64,000 nt of DNA from Diphasiastrum complanatum (taxonomy: Eukaryota; Streptophyta; Lycopodiopsida; Lycopodiales; Lycopodiaceae): NCBI GenBank assembly GCA_029204225.1, contig CM055096.1:1759908-1823907 (forward strand), written 5' to 3'. The notes below the pieces were generated by a model. The model saw nothing but the letters and a program-made list of their open reading frames with translations, ran no database searches and was not told the DNA's origin. This document shows positions 33,311 to 44,085 of the stretch, in pieces (within the stretch, counting starts at the first letter, position 1; each line of letters begins with the position of its first letter). The position numbers were made by a program, and so were the translations under genes.

Positions 33311-34718
33311 ATTTTAGCTATTTTCTTGCTTTTTAGAGTAGTTTATGTAGAGTTTTGGGAGTTTAGAGTTAGTTTTCTGTATTTTTTTGTGTTTGGACTG
33401 TTCACAGCTAGCGGAGGAGGTGTGAGAGGGTAGAGGAGGCCCTGAACAACCTCTAAGGGCTTGAAATCCAAACCAATCATCCAAAAAACTCAAAAAACAC
33501 ACCAATCTGTATTTTGGAGGGAAAAAGAGCCAAAAAACTCATCAGATTTTTATATCTCCAGAATAAGTGAGAATTAACCCTTGCATGATTGGCAGTAGCT
33601 CCAGGGTACTGTCTCAGACCTGCATAGAAGCTTGTGAGAATTAGTTCTAAGCAGATTTTAAAAATCAGAGAAAAATCATAAAAAATTCAAAAAATCCTTG
33701 AAAAAATTCAAAAAAATTCAAATCTCCATAAGAACTCTTGCATAGACCTCTGAAGTTCCATCTCAATGAGACCAGGACACGAGAAGCTTGTGAGAGTTAG
33801 TTCGATGATTAAGTGCTTGTGCGAGAGTTCTGAGTAAAAAAAAGATGAGAAAGTACCAGTGAACCCTCGTAGACAGTGAAATTTTCAATTACAGTGATCA
33901 AGAACTCTTGCAGAGGATTCTGAAGTTCCATCTCAGTGAGACCAGGACACAGAAAAGCTTGCGAGAGTTAGTTTGACTCCAATGAGCTAAAAATTGGATC
34001 TAAGTGCAAAAAAATCACTAAAAATTGAAGATCCAGCAAATCTTTTCGGTAAGAACTCTCGCAGACCCTCTCAATTGATTCAGAATATCAAATTACATCA
34101 GTGATGAAGCGTGCGAGAGTTAGTATGAAGATCTGATAAAGATCAAACACAAAAAACTATTTTGAACCCTCGTAGACAGTGAAATTTTCACTTTTTGTGA
34201 GAGTTAACTATCGCAGAGAATTCTATAGTAAGATCTGACCCAGATCTGGCTACTGTGAAGCTTGCGAGAGTTACTTCCTAGAGATCTAAAAGATATCAAG
34301 TTTTTTACTTGCAAAAATAGCTAAAGAACCCTCGCACAGTCAACCCTTGCACAAGATAACCCTCGCAGACTAGATCAGTGGAAAGATCTGCATCAGATCC
34401 AGTTACTGTCAAAATCTCAGGTTAATCAGTGCAAGGAAAAAAAAGATATGAAGGAAAAACCATCGCAACAGGCCTAAAATTCATTCTGGTCGATCAGATC
34501 AATCAGATCCTTGAAGATCCAGACTGCATCCTATTGTATAAGCAAGATCCAATCACTTTGGAACCCACCATCGGATGAATCTGAGATCGGAATGATCAAT
34601 AGCACGAAGGATAGCAAATCTGGCACCACACCTTCCCAGATTAGCAACTGTGCAACAAGAGGCAGAACCGGAACCAGCACCAATGGATCCAATGGGCTAA
34701 CCTGTACCTGTCGCACCC
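33311..34718 (+). other. Gyp-1 leader with an array of inverted motifs
   Basis: Non-coding leader of 1.4 kb. From about 33570 to 34370 it holds at least a dozen copies of a 10-bp motif in both orientations: AACTCTCGCA-like (33733, 33903, 34054, 34206; AACCCTCGTA/GCA at 33862, 34165, 34327, 34358; AACCCTTGCA at 34342) and its reverse complement TGCGAGAGTT (33820, 33960, 34112, 34263; TGTGAGAGTT at 33789 and 34196). Opposite motifs alternate about 50-70 bp apart, so consecutive ones could form stems. Longer similarity between repeats (TGAAGTTCCATCTCARTGAG ACCAGGACAC) shows the array grew by duplication. Confidence 0.75.
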
Positions 34719-35318
34719 TTGCATGCAGTTCGGAGAGCACCACATATGGAGATACCAAAATACGATGGATCCTCAAATCCCATCCGATTTTTCCAGATCT
34801 ACAAGCAAGCTTGTGAAATCTACGGTGAACGGACACCTGCGGAGAAGTTGATGCTATTCCCTATCTCCTTACTTGCAGTGGATCAGGATTGGTTTTTCAA
34901 CCTGTCAGAGAAAGAGAAATCTACCTGGGAAGCGGTTAAAGCGGCTCTCATTATGTGCTTTAAACCAAGAAAGTTCCTGGAAGACCCGTTTCTCTTGCTA
35001 AGCAAAGTCAAGATGAGAAAACGAGAAAGGGTCTGGGATTATATTGAATGGGTCAAACATCTACGATCCGAGTGCAATGCAGCCCTGACTCCCAATCATG
35101 CGGTGATCATGTGGTTCCTAGCCGGGTTACCACAAAGTATCAGAAGAGAACTGAAAAGATGGGAGCAGTACGCTACTCTACAAGAAGCTATGGAAGATGC
35201 CATCAGGGAAGAAGATGAAGGATATGATGACGAATATCCTTCCACCCACACTCCTACTCCCTTGATTGCATCATCATCATCAAACGCATCCGCTCTATCC
35301 ACAGAACTGTTGTTGTAG
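34719..35318 (+). pseudogene. Gyp-1 Gag (capsid-like domain)
   Basis: Open 199-residue frame with a Gypsy Gag capsid pattern: YDGSSNPIRFFQIYKQ, AEKLMLFPISLL, WEAVKAALIMCF and VWDYIEWVKHLRSEC, and an acidic Ser/Thr-rich tail. The frame is open from a stop (TAA) about 20 bp upstream of the Met, and that stop is preceded by more in-frame Gag-like sequence (MDPMG), so the true start was probably further upstream. It ends in TAG at 35316 and continues in a related frame (35322-35639). Confidence 0.75.
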
Positions 35319-35321
35319 CAA

Positions 35322-35639
35322 ATGACAAAATTACACAAACAGCAGATGGAGCAACTTACGGCGCAGTTTGACAAGAAACTGAAGGCCTTACAAGGAACTG
35401 TAGCAGTAACTCCACATCAATCGGAACCAACCCAGCTACAGTATCCTCGACGAGAAAAAATATGGTCTTCAGTATGCACGCAAAACCATACAGCGAACGA
35501 GTGTCTAGTCCTAAAGAAAAATCTGAGACTAACACATAGATTCTGCCATCTGTGCAATGCAACATCGCACGATACGACATTTTGCCCGTTTAACCCCATG
35601 GTTGTTCAACAAAAGAGAAGTCCCTATCAGACTTCTTAA
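35322..35639 (+). pseudogene. Gyp-1 Gag, nucleocapsid region 1
   Basis: A helical, Gln/Lys-rich start (KLHKQQMEQLTAQFDKKL) is followed by Cys/His clusters: VCTQNHTANEC and a canonical CX2CX4HX4C knuckle CHLCNATSHDTTFC. This is RNA-binding nucleocapsid sequence, separated from the capsid block by one stop codon. A further ~200 bp without a long frame (35640-35849) leads to the next knuckle. Confidence 0.75.
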
Positions 35640-35849
35640 TCTTATCATCAAGGGCACCTAACACGGCACCAAGGTACGGTGCACCCAATCCACCACAATG
35701 CATGGCCTTACCTGCTCCACCAGGGCCAGCCAATCAACAAGTGGCCCATGTAAACCTGACAACAGCAGAACAAGAATTGCAAATGTCACCTCAACTTGAG
35801 CAGCGGCAATGGTACAGACCAGATGAACCATTTATGGATCCTGCCATAA

Positions 35850-37523
35850 ATGAATGTATCGGCCTATGCAGCTCAAACTCAACGTCAAGGTGACAAAAAT
35901 TACGGCTACTACGGGTGCGGCGAGGGACACAAAATTGCAGAATGTCCCTACAAAGGACAATATACAACCTCCTGCCGAGATTGCGGTTATGGACATTGTT
36001 TCAAGAATTGTTCATTTAAATCTGAAACCAGTGCACCTCTTAATCTCATTGTCATACAGCAATCAACAGTTCCAGCAGGGATGTCATCAAAAGGACGACA
36101 CGACTACGCTCTTGTGTTAGCTATTACGCGAGCACATAAGAGGAAGGAAGTGGCTCCCTCACCACCACCATCGGTCACTGACGACCAACCCTCAACTTCA
36201 ACGCCATATCCAAATGTGAGGGAAGAGAGAAGACAGTACCAGAAAATAAGACACTGGGTACAAAAAGCACAAGAGGAGGAAAAAGAGCAAGAACAAAACA
36301 ATCCCACAAAACCTCCAGTCGGCATCCAACGGGATCCGCAACCAGGCTCACCACTACGCACTGATCAAAATTATCGGTTGCACCAATATGAGCCATCTTT
36401 TCATATGGTGGAGCCTGAGAAACCATGCACTGAAAGACTCACACTCTTGTTTTCAAGCCACGTTAGTTTACCCCTCGGAGAACTGTTGCGGATTGCACCA
36501 CAAACAAAAAGCCTTTTAGCTGAATGGGCCAAGGAAGATGAGGAGCCAATAGCACCTCAGCCCATCTATTGTGCGAGCTATGATGAACCAAGTAACGTCC
36601 TCCACATCGGAGCAGCATGGGAAAGTGAGAAACACAACATCACTTTGCCAATCAAACACAAGAGATACGAGGACGAGGCGGCAATGGTAGATGGAGGATC
36701 AGGTGTCAATCTGATCTCCACTACCTTGTACAAAAAATGGGGATTACAAGGATTGAAGCCAGCCAGATTTGCCATCAAGCTAGCAGATCAATCCTGTGTG
36801 AAACCAAAAGGTGTAGTTGCTGATATTCTCGTAAGGATAGCAGGCATGCAGTATGTGATTACTTTTGTGGTCATGGATATACCTGAATCTCCATCTGCAT
36901 ACCGTATTTTACTAGGGAGACCATGGTTGAGGGCTGCGCAAGTAGTAGACAACTTGGGTATAGGGAAACTCACCTTTGAGAAGAGAGAACAGGCTGTAAA
37001 GGTAGATCCAACCACATGGGCGGTGAAACCTATTGCACCCAAAGCTGATGATGGATCATCCACGACAGATCATACGATTGACCTCCCAAGGCCAGCCAAG
37101 GGAGGTCACTATCATTCAGAGACGGATGTCATGAGATGGACGGATGCATTAGCCACTATTGACTGCGAGGCATGTCAATATGAATCAGATCCAGAACCGA
37201 GTACATCTTCACCCAAATGTTATACTATGGACACACCAATCACATTTGGGGTGAATACGATAAACGTAGCATGGCTGTCAGCGGAGCCGATTGAGAACCC
37301 AGTGGACGATGATCTAGTCCCTTGGCAACATGCTCTAACTTATAATAAGGAAATTGAGCTGACTGATGAACAAGTCCTACACCACATGGACCCAGATCGT
37401 TACGAAACCAAAAAGGTACCAGCTCAACCACCACAAAGGTCTGCTATGGCAAAAGTCTCAAGGATCGAACCACCCAAGGCACCTGCGAATAAGAAGAATC
37501 AATTGAAACAACGCTACAACTAG
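35850..37523 (+). pseudogene. Gyp-1 nucleocapsid region 2 and protease
   Basis: An open 557-residue frame. Near its start are two degenerate knuckles (GCGEGHKIAEC, with the first Cys replaced by Tyr, and CRDCGYGHCFKNC). After a long Pro/Gln/Glu-rich spacer comes a retropepsin-like fold: MVDGGSGVNLIS (active-site Asp in a DGGSG variant of the usual DTGA/DSGA) and RILLGRPWLRAAQVV near residues 275-370. A ~150-residue acidic tail follows. The start codon is simply the first Met in the open frame. The frame ends TAG, and the linker to RT (37524-37937) carries several stops. Confidence 0.8.
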
Positions 37524-37937
37524 GTGATCTGATGGAGTGACCTACCCAAAGAGGCAATAGCTATAGTAGATGTTGATATTCGCAACCATGAGGCGAATGT
37601 CACAGCAGTCCCAAAGAAAGACAACAAGGATGAACCCATCAAAATGACAAAAAAGAGCAATAAGAAGGTGTTGGATTCCTTGAAGTCAATCAAGTTGGAC
37701 TCAGATATAGCGTCATCTTCTACACAGGTGACAGAAAATAAAAAATTGACCAGTCGGGCGAAGACCAATATGCTGAAAGAGGAATCTTGACGAGCTCCAG
37801 TTCATGAGATGTCTGATACTTTCAAGAATTATACATTGGATGATGTGGTAATCATGATGTTGCAAGCCCAATGAGAACCTGATCAAAGTCAGGCACCAGC
37901 GGAACAAGACTTTCAGAGACCTGCGCGAACACAGCCG
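37524..37937 (+). other. Gyp-1 protease-RT linker, decayed
   Basis: Lys/Asp-rich coding remnant (DNKDEPIKMTKKS, SIKLDSDIASSS) with several in-frame stops. No domain is recognised. Confidence 0.5.
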
Positions 37938-38874
37938 ATGAATCTTGTGGAACCAGGAGAAGAAGAAAGGATAGTGCATGTGGGAGAGCAGTTAACACCC
38001 ATGCAGCTCAAGAGACTATGGTCCTTTGTGGTGGAATATAAAGACTATTTTGCCTGGAGCTATAGCGATCTAAAGGGCATTCCGCCAACAGTAGTCCAGC
38101 ACACCATACCTTTGGTGGACTGAGTAGTCCCCAAGGTAGGCTGTTACTACCACTGCAACCCGAATTATACAGAACTGATTAAGCAAGAGTTGCGGAAACT
38201 TATGGATGCAAATTTTATTTACGAAATCGAGCACATGTAATGGGTATCGCCGATAGTTATAGTACCCAAAGAAGAATGACAAAATGCGTATCTATGTGAA
38301 TCTGAAGGCACTTAATGCAGTCACCAAGAAGGACCATTTTTCTTTACCATTTACAAAAAGTGTCCTCGATAGAGTAGCTGGTGACGAAGCCTACAATTTT
38401 CTGGACGGCTTCAGCGGCTACAACCAGGTGAAAATAGCCCCCCAGGACCAGCACAAGACAACATTTGCCACGGAATGGGGAACTTATGCCTATAAAGTGA
38501 TGCCATTCGGACTTTGCAATGCCCCAAGCACTTTCCAGCGAGTCATGCAGGCGGCATTCAAAGATTATTTGCAAAAATTTCTGGAAATTTTCTTGGATGA
38601 TCTGTGCGTGCATGGACCAGATTCAGAACACTTATCCAATTTGAAAAAGGTGCTACAAAAATGCCGCGAATACCAGATCTCTCTGAATCCAGAAAAATGT
38701 CAATTCTGGGTGACACATGGCTTGATACTCGGCCATATAGTGTCAAGACATGGGATTGCCACAGATCTATCAAAGATCAGGATCATTGTTGATCTACCAC
38801 CACCGGGGACGATCCACGAGGTCTACATTTTCATGGGTCATATAGGATCTTCATTCTCGATTTTGCGGAATTAG
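37938..38874 (+). pseudogene. Gyp-1 reverse transcriptase
   Basis: The RT N-terminus is in ORF 37938-38123 (YFAWSYSDLKGIPP), then PKVGCYYHCNPNYTELIKQEL and NFIYEI with stops. After a frame change near 38275 the ORF 38284-38874 carries RIYVNLKALNAVTKKDHF, LDGFSGYNQVKIAPQDQHKT, VMPFGLCNAPSTFQRVMQ and the catalytic box FLDD (in place of YVDD), followed by NPEKCQFWV and LGHIVS. Order and motifs are those of Gypsy RT. At least two stops and one frameshift make it inactive. Confidence 0.9.
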
Positions 38875-39542
38875 CCAGACCAATTTACAAGCTCACAACA
38901 GATCCACATTGGAATGAGAAAGCTCTAAAGGCTTTCCAGAAGATTAAGGATGCATTGGTCTTAGCACCAATCCTACGACCACCCAATTGGTCCATTGAGT
39001 TCCACGTGCATACGGACGCATCGAAGTATGCAGTTGGAGCAGTCTTAACCCAGCTTGGTGAGCACAAAAAGGATTTTCCAATCCGATTTGCAAGCCGACA
39101 GCTCAGTGATATCGAAATGAATTATTTAACCACAGAACGAGAAGCACTGGCAATGATCTATGCGATTAAAAAGTTTTGACACTATTTGATGGCCACTCAT
39201 TTTGCTTTTTATATCGACCATCAACCCTTGCTATATCTTGTTAATAAAACTTGCAACACCGGGAGAATCACCAGATGGCTCCTGTTGTTGTTGGAATTTG
39301 ATTTTCGGATAGTAGTTTGCAAGGGAAAACAGCACTACATGGCAGATCATGTGTCACAAATGAAGGAAAAGGAGATTGCAACCCAACTCGATGATGAGCT
39401 GGCAGATGCTGCCTTATTTTACGTAGATACGGTACCAGAATGGGCTGCCGACATTGTTGAATATCTAATGTGGGGCCAACCAGACAAATCACTACCAAAG
39501 GCGGAACAACGGAAATTGATCTTGAAAGCTAGACCTTATTAG
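38875..39542 (+). pseudogene. Gyp-1 RNase H
   Basis: Blocks KAFQKIKDALVLAPILRPP, VHTDASKYAVGAVL, FASRQLSDIEMNYLTTEREA and MIYAIKKF, then (after a TGA at 39177-39179) FAFYIDHQPLLYLVNK, GRITRWLLLLLEFDFRI and KQHYMADHVSQM. This is typical Gypsy RNase H directly after RT. One internal stop separates the two halves. Confidence 0.87.
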
Positions 39543-40688
39543 TTGATTTCCGGCCAGTTGTACCGAAGAGATCCAGACAAAATTTTTCGGCAGTGTATTC
39601 TTCCTCATGAGACCACCCAGATCATTTTGCTTTCACATGAAGGCATGGGTGGAGGTCATTTTGCATCTGACATTACAGTTCGCAAGATCCTGCAATCAGG
39701 ATGCTGGTGGCAAACGATTCATAAAGACATAAAGGAATACTTGAAAAATTGTGATGTGTGCCAAAGGGCAAGAAGACCAATGAGATTGAACTATGATCTA
39801 CTGCACCCAGTCTTAGCCCAAGCACTATTCAAAAACTGGGGATTGGACTATATTGGTCCAATTCACCCTGCAGCAAGGAGTTCCCAGGCTCGATACATAA
39901 TCGTAACCACAGACTACCTCACAAAATGGGTTGAAGCCAAGGCAGTATGAGTAGCAGACGTTAGGACCACTGCCAAGTTCCTTTATGAAAATATCATTGT
40001 GTGCTTCGGGTGCCGGTGGAACTAGTCAGTGATCTGAAAGCCATTTCATCAACGAGACCATCAAGGTCCTGTTGAAGGAATTCTTCGTGATCCACAAGAC
40101 CAGTATGCCTTATTATCCTCGTGGTAATGGGCAAGCAAAATCATCCAATAAGATCTTGTGTAGCGTGCTCATGAAAACAGTTGAAGCTAGCAGATCAGAT
40201 TGGGAACACAAGTTGCATGCTGCACTGTGGGCATTCAGGACAACATATAAAGGGAGCACCGATCAAACACCCTTCCAATTGGTATATGGTCGGGATGTTG
40301 TGATGCCAGTAGAGTTTTTAGTTCCATCATTAAGGATTGCCATCGCGCAACGTGTTAATGAGTCCAAATATCTACAGCTATGCCACGAAGCTCTGCATAA
40401 ACTTTGTGAAACACACTTACTAGTTGTGCATGCACTGGTAGCAAAAAAGGAAAGAAAAAGGCTTGGCATGATCGCAATTACAAAAGAAGGATCTTCGTTT
40501 AGGAGATCTGGTTCTAGATGTATAAAACCAAGGCGATCAAGGGGAAGTTAAAATTCACGGACGAAGGTCCTTATAGGATCAAGAAAATTCTTAATCATGG
40601 GGCCGTGAACTTAGAACAGCTTGATGGGATGCCCTTTGACACACCCATCAATGGCAGCTGGTTGCACAAGTACTGGCCACCAAAGTAA
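39543..40688 (+). pseudogene. Gyp-1 integrase with Glu-to-Lys change at the catalytic site
   Basis: The zinc-binding N-terminus lies in 39543-39950 (HFASDITVRKIL, CDVCQRARRP). The core begins WGLDYIGPIHP (first Asp), followed by TTDYLTKWVEAKAV. The second Asp is in LVSDLKA near 40030, where a frame break occurs. The third block reads YYPRGNGQAKSSNK; family members have Glu where this has Lys. The C-terminal domain continues in another frame to 40688, with a GPY/F-type motif (DEGPYRIKKIL) and WLHKYWPPK. The changed residue plus stops mean no activity. Confidence 0.88.
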
Positions 40689-41729
40689 GATAGATCTAGA
40701 TTGGGGGTGGCACGTTACAAAAAGCTTATCTGCTCAGCCATTACCGCTAGATCTAAGGAGATCCAGCCAAATCAAGCTAAATCCATCAAGATTCAGTCAA
40801 ATCTAGCAGGATTGGGAAAATCCATCAAAATCCAAGGAGGATCCAGATCCTGATAGGGTCAAAAAGGAAGCAGATCATCACACTGACTGAGGGATCTACT
40901 ACCAAGAATCCATCAGAACTTCTAGAGCACTACCAACAGTCAGATCAAGCCTAAAAGAAGTTGATTACCAGTTTACAAAAGTTAAAAATCAGAAAGTCTC
41001 GAGATCTCATCAAAAAACACTATGAAGGAGCACTTTTTTCATGATTTTTTGAGATCCCCTGGGAGATAGCTCTTGAAAATTGGACAGTCATCAGATCTGA
41101 CCTAGATGCATCCATGCAAATCTTTGCGAGAGTTCTTGATGGAGGAATCATCATTGTTTAGCGTATGCGAGAGTTCCCAAAAGTAGAATACTCAGAACCC
41201 TCACAGAGCATCAAGATCAACTTACCAACTCTTGCAAGGTGCCTATATCAAATCAGAGCAGTGAAATTAGCCTGTCTACATGGTCTAATCTTGAAAATCC
41301 AATCACAAGAACAAGTTGTGCGAGAGATCACTTCCTGCGAGAGTCAAATCACCTTCTGAACTCTCGCAGACTTCCCTGAGGCCTTAGAATTTTGTGAAGA
41401 AGGTGTCTAACAAAATTTGGGTGGAACTGAACAAGGAAAAGTGAATTTCACCTAATACGCACTCTAAATACAGCTATATAAGGGCTGAATTTGAGTCATT
41501 TGTCACCTTTGCTAGCGAAGCTCTGCCAAAATTTCCACTGAAAGTATCAAGTTCTCTGTTTTCTGCCAAACTTCCGCTGTCATCTACACATATCAAACCC
41601 CGATCTGCACTCTGAACTACAATCAGTGTCATCCAACACTGAATATTCTCAGTTTTCTACTATTTCCTTCCATTTTCTACCGTTTTCTATTTTTTCGACT
41701 TTTTTTGACCACTAATCATCATTGCTAAC
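40689..41729 (+). other. Gyp-1 inter-ORF region with the leader motif
   Basis: No coding sequence was recognised over ~1 kb. TGCGAGAGTT or close variants occur at 41125, 41166, 41319 and 41336, and AACTCTCGCA variants at 41196, 41227 and 41359. This is the same motif pair as in the leader at 33570-34370. The 3' ORF begins at 41730. Confidence 0.65.
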
Positions 41730-42611
41730 ATGGCCTCCTCATCCTCTAAAGACTCTGGCTCCAAACAAGTGATCCAGCGTGACATCCATGAGGCCACACA
41801 GATTTGGCCTCTACCCTCTGACACTTTGATCCAACCATGGCTGCAGACAGTCGGGCCCCTCCTTGAAGCAATGGGTTTTTACTCAGTGCTCTTCCATTCT
41901 AAGATTAACATGGGCCTTACCCTTCACGTTTACGCCACCTGGAATGAGGACAAGGCTCGTTTCCACTTCCTGTATGAAGGTACCACGTACAAGGTCAAGA
42001 TTAACGCCGACTCGATGATCACCATTGGCATTATGTCTGGTGATCGTCAACTCATCTCCCATCGCCACGCCAAAGATCTGATCAAACCATTTGTCACCCA
42101 AACCAGACCAGAAATTCCCATCCAGACTAACAATGGTTACCTTATCGAAGCTATCATGGAACCCGTCATCCAAACAGTTGCGCATTTGTTGAATAACTTT
42201 TTGGTTATTTCAATATTTCGCAAGGACAGAATCCAGTCTACGCTGCTGAGTCAGATAGTGGAATTCTTTTTGGAATTCCCTAACCCCTCCGTTGTGCCAT
42301 ATGGCTGGCATAGCTTCCTTATTCGAGAACTAACAAACTCCATCAAACCCAACAACCGTGAGCGAATTGCAGCAGGCACCCTGCTGTGCAACTTTGCCTA
42401 CACACTTCTTGAGGCGAAAGTGCACGGTTTCCAATGCTCATCCCTCCTATCTACCCTTGTGCCACATACTAACCTTTACCCACCATCTCAAGCATTACCT
42501 CATCCCAACCTGCAATCATTAACACAACGGCCAACAAATGAATGCTTGGCTCTGCCTCTACATCCACATCTCCACTTGTTACCCGATGACGTGTCTCCAC
42601 TGCCGCCCTAA
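41730..42611 (+). pseudogene. Gyp-1 3' ORF, N-terminal domain
   Basis: An open frame of 293 codons beginning MASSSSKDSG. Residues about 10-230 look globular and helical (LPSDTLIQPWLQTVGPLL, WNEDKARFHFLYEG, LIEAIMEPVIQTVAHLLNNF, GWHSFLIRELTNSI). After HGFQ the frame becomes Leu/His/Pro-rich, showing a shift: the real Ser/Thr/Pro linker continues in another frame (42644 onward). Family unknown. By position and layout it corresponds to the 3' ORFs of Gyp-A and Gyp-B. No signal peptide or clear membrane span is apparent. Confidence 0.75.
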
Positions 42612-42643
42612 CTACTCCATCAACCACCGCCACTTCATCTTCC

Positions 42644-43435
42644 ATGCAACCCCCCACTCCAATTTCTGTTGTCGCTACCTGTCTTCCTATTCCATCCACT
42701 TCTGTTTCTATCTCCATCCTCGTTTCTTCTGTTGATACCACTCCTACTTCTCTTCCAGTGTCTGCTGCTCCATCCATCACCATCGCATCCTCCATTACTC
42801 CTGCCACCACCGTTGCTCCTCTCAAATTCGACCCTTCTGATTCGCAACTATGCCCCGACACTCTGGCATGGATTCAAGTTATCAATTTTTCACCCCCACG
42901 CCAGACACTTTCTGCTCCATCCTCACCTTCTTCCATACTCCACACCACCCTTCAGTTCCCCACTGTACCTCCCATCCTCTTGTTCGGACAAACCGTCCTC
43001 GTCCCTGTTTCCACAGTTGTTTCTCACACCCCACCCGCTTTGCCAAAGGTTGCCGAGGACAGCCAACCGTTGTCTAATGACGCATTTGTACAAACAATTT
43101 TGGTAGCATCACCAGATCGAACTGACCCTACCGCCCTAGATGGCATCAGGATAAATGAAAACCTGATCGAGGACAATGACGACAGAATTTCACAAGTCGT
43201 CGGGGTCGATACAACACAAGCCCCTGCTAGTGCCAGTGTACCAGCTGCTCCCACGAATCTAACGACGGCGTACCAAACCCTAGGAAAATACATCCTGGAT
43301 GCGGTAGCAGCCAAAGCTATTCTGAAAGGCAGGGTACTACAATTGGCAACAAATAATACACAACTGCGAGCAGACCTCACCAAGCTGCAGCAAGAGCTGA
43401 TTCTAGCTCAACAACACAAACAAGCAGGGCACTAG
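42644..43435 (+). pseudogene. Gyp-1 3' ORF, Ser/Thr/Pro linker and start of coiled coil
   Basis: A 263-codon frame: residues 1-~185 are Ser/Thr/Pro/Val-rich and low complexity, followed by a helical segment (ILDAVAAKAILKGRVLQLA, LRADLTKLQQELILAQQ) with heptad-like Leu spacing. It ends at a TAG after KQAGH, but the coil continues in frame as EIAKLQQKEEGLNKYIQSL. Confidence 0.7.
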
Positions 43436-43920
43436 GAGATTGCCAAGTTGCAGCAGAAGGAGGAGGGCCTAAATAAATATATTCAAAGCCTCTCCAAAGC
43501 GTTGACGGAGGCTTCCACAAAGTGCGGGAGCTTCAAATTGAAGCATCCCAATGGCTTGCCCCCATCCAGACGCAACTTACACTTTTGAAAGTAGAGAACA
43601 CATGCCTGGGGATAGAGGTTAAAGCCTTACAAGATTAGAAACTCATCTGATTAGCTCAATCTGTACCGGACACAAGGCCGCTTTCCCAATCAGAGATGAA
43701 TCTTCTACGGCGTCAGGTGCAGATTTATAGCCAAACCCTGAACAACTACCAGACAGAGTTGAATAAGTATCGGGCAAGCGCAATGCAAGAGCTCGCCCAT
43801 GCCAAGCAAGCCCTCAAGGCATGCCAAAAATACATGGAAACGAAAGCCCAGCTTTCCCCCATGGTAATTCCACCGCCACCTAATTTTGACGCTGCACAGG
43901 CTAGTACCAACCAAGACTAG
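43436..43920 (+). pseudogene. Gyp-1 3' ORF, coiled-coil continuation
   Basis: Helical remnants EIAKLQQKEEGLNKYIQ (after the stop at 43433) and MNLLRRQVQIYSQTLNNYQT through HAKQALKACQKYMETKAQ (43696-43860) are separated by stops. No globular domain is seen. Confidence 0.6.
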
Positions 43921-44085
43921 AGCCAGCAGGCAGCAGGGGGATTTCAACCAGATCAAGGGTCCGAAGGCCAGGACCATGAGCAGACAGATGCGGCCACTGA
44001 GACACGCGACCAGAGCCAAGGCGCAACCACCAGCCAGGGCCCAGCAACATCATCCAGAGGGTCACGAACGATATCTGCCAGCCGG

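Noticed and set aside
33560-34370. Leader motif array as a CRISPR or simple tandem repeat
   Set aside because: The motif occurs in both orientations with irregular spacing and variants and without unique spacers of fixed length, so neither label fits.
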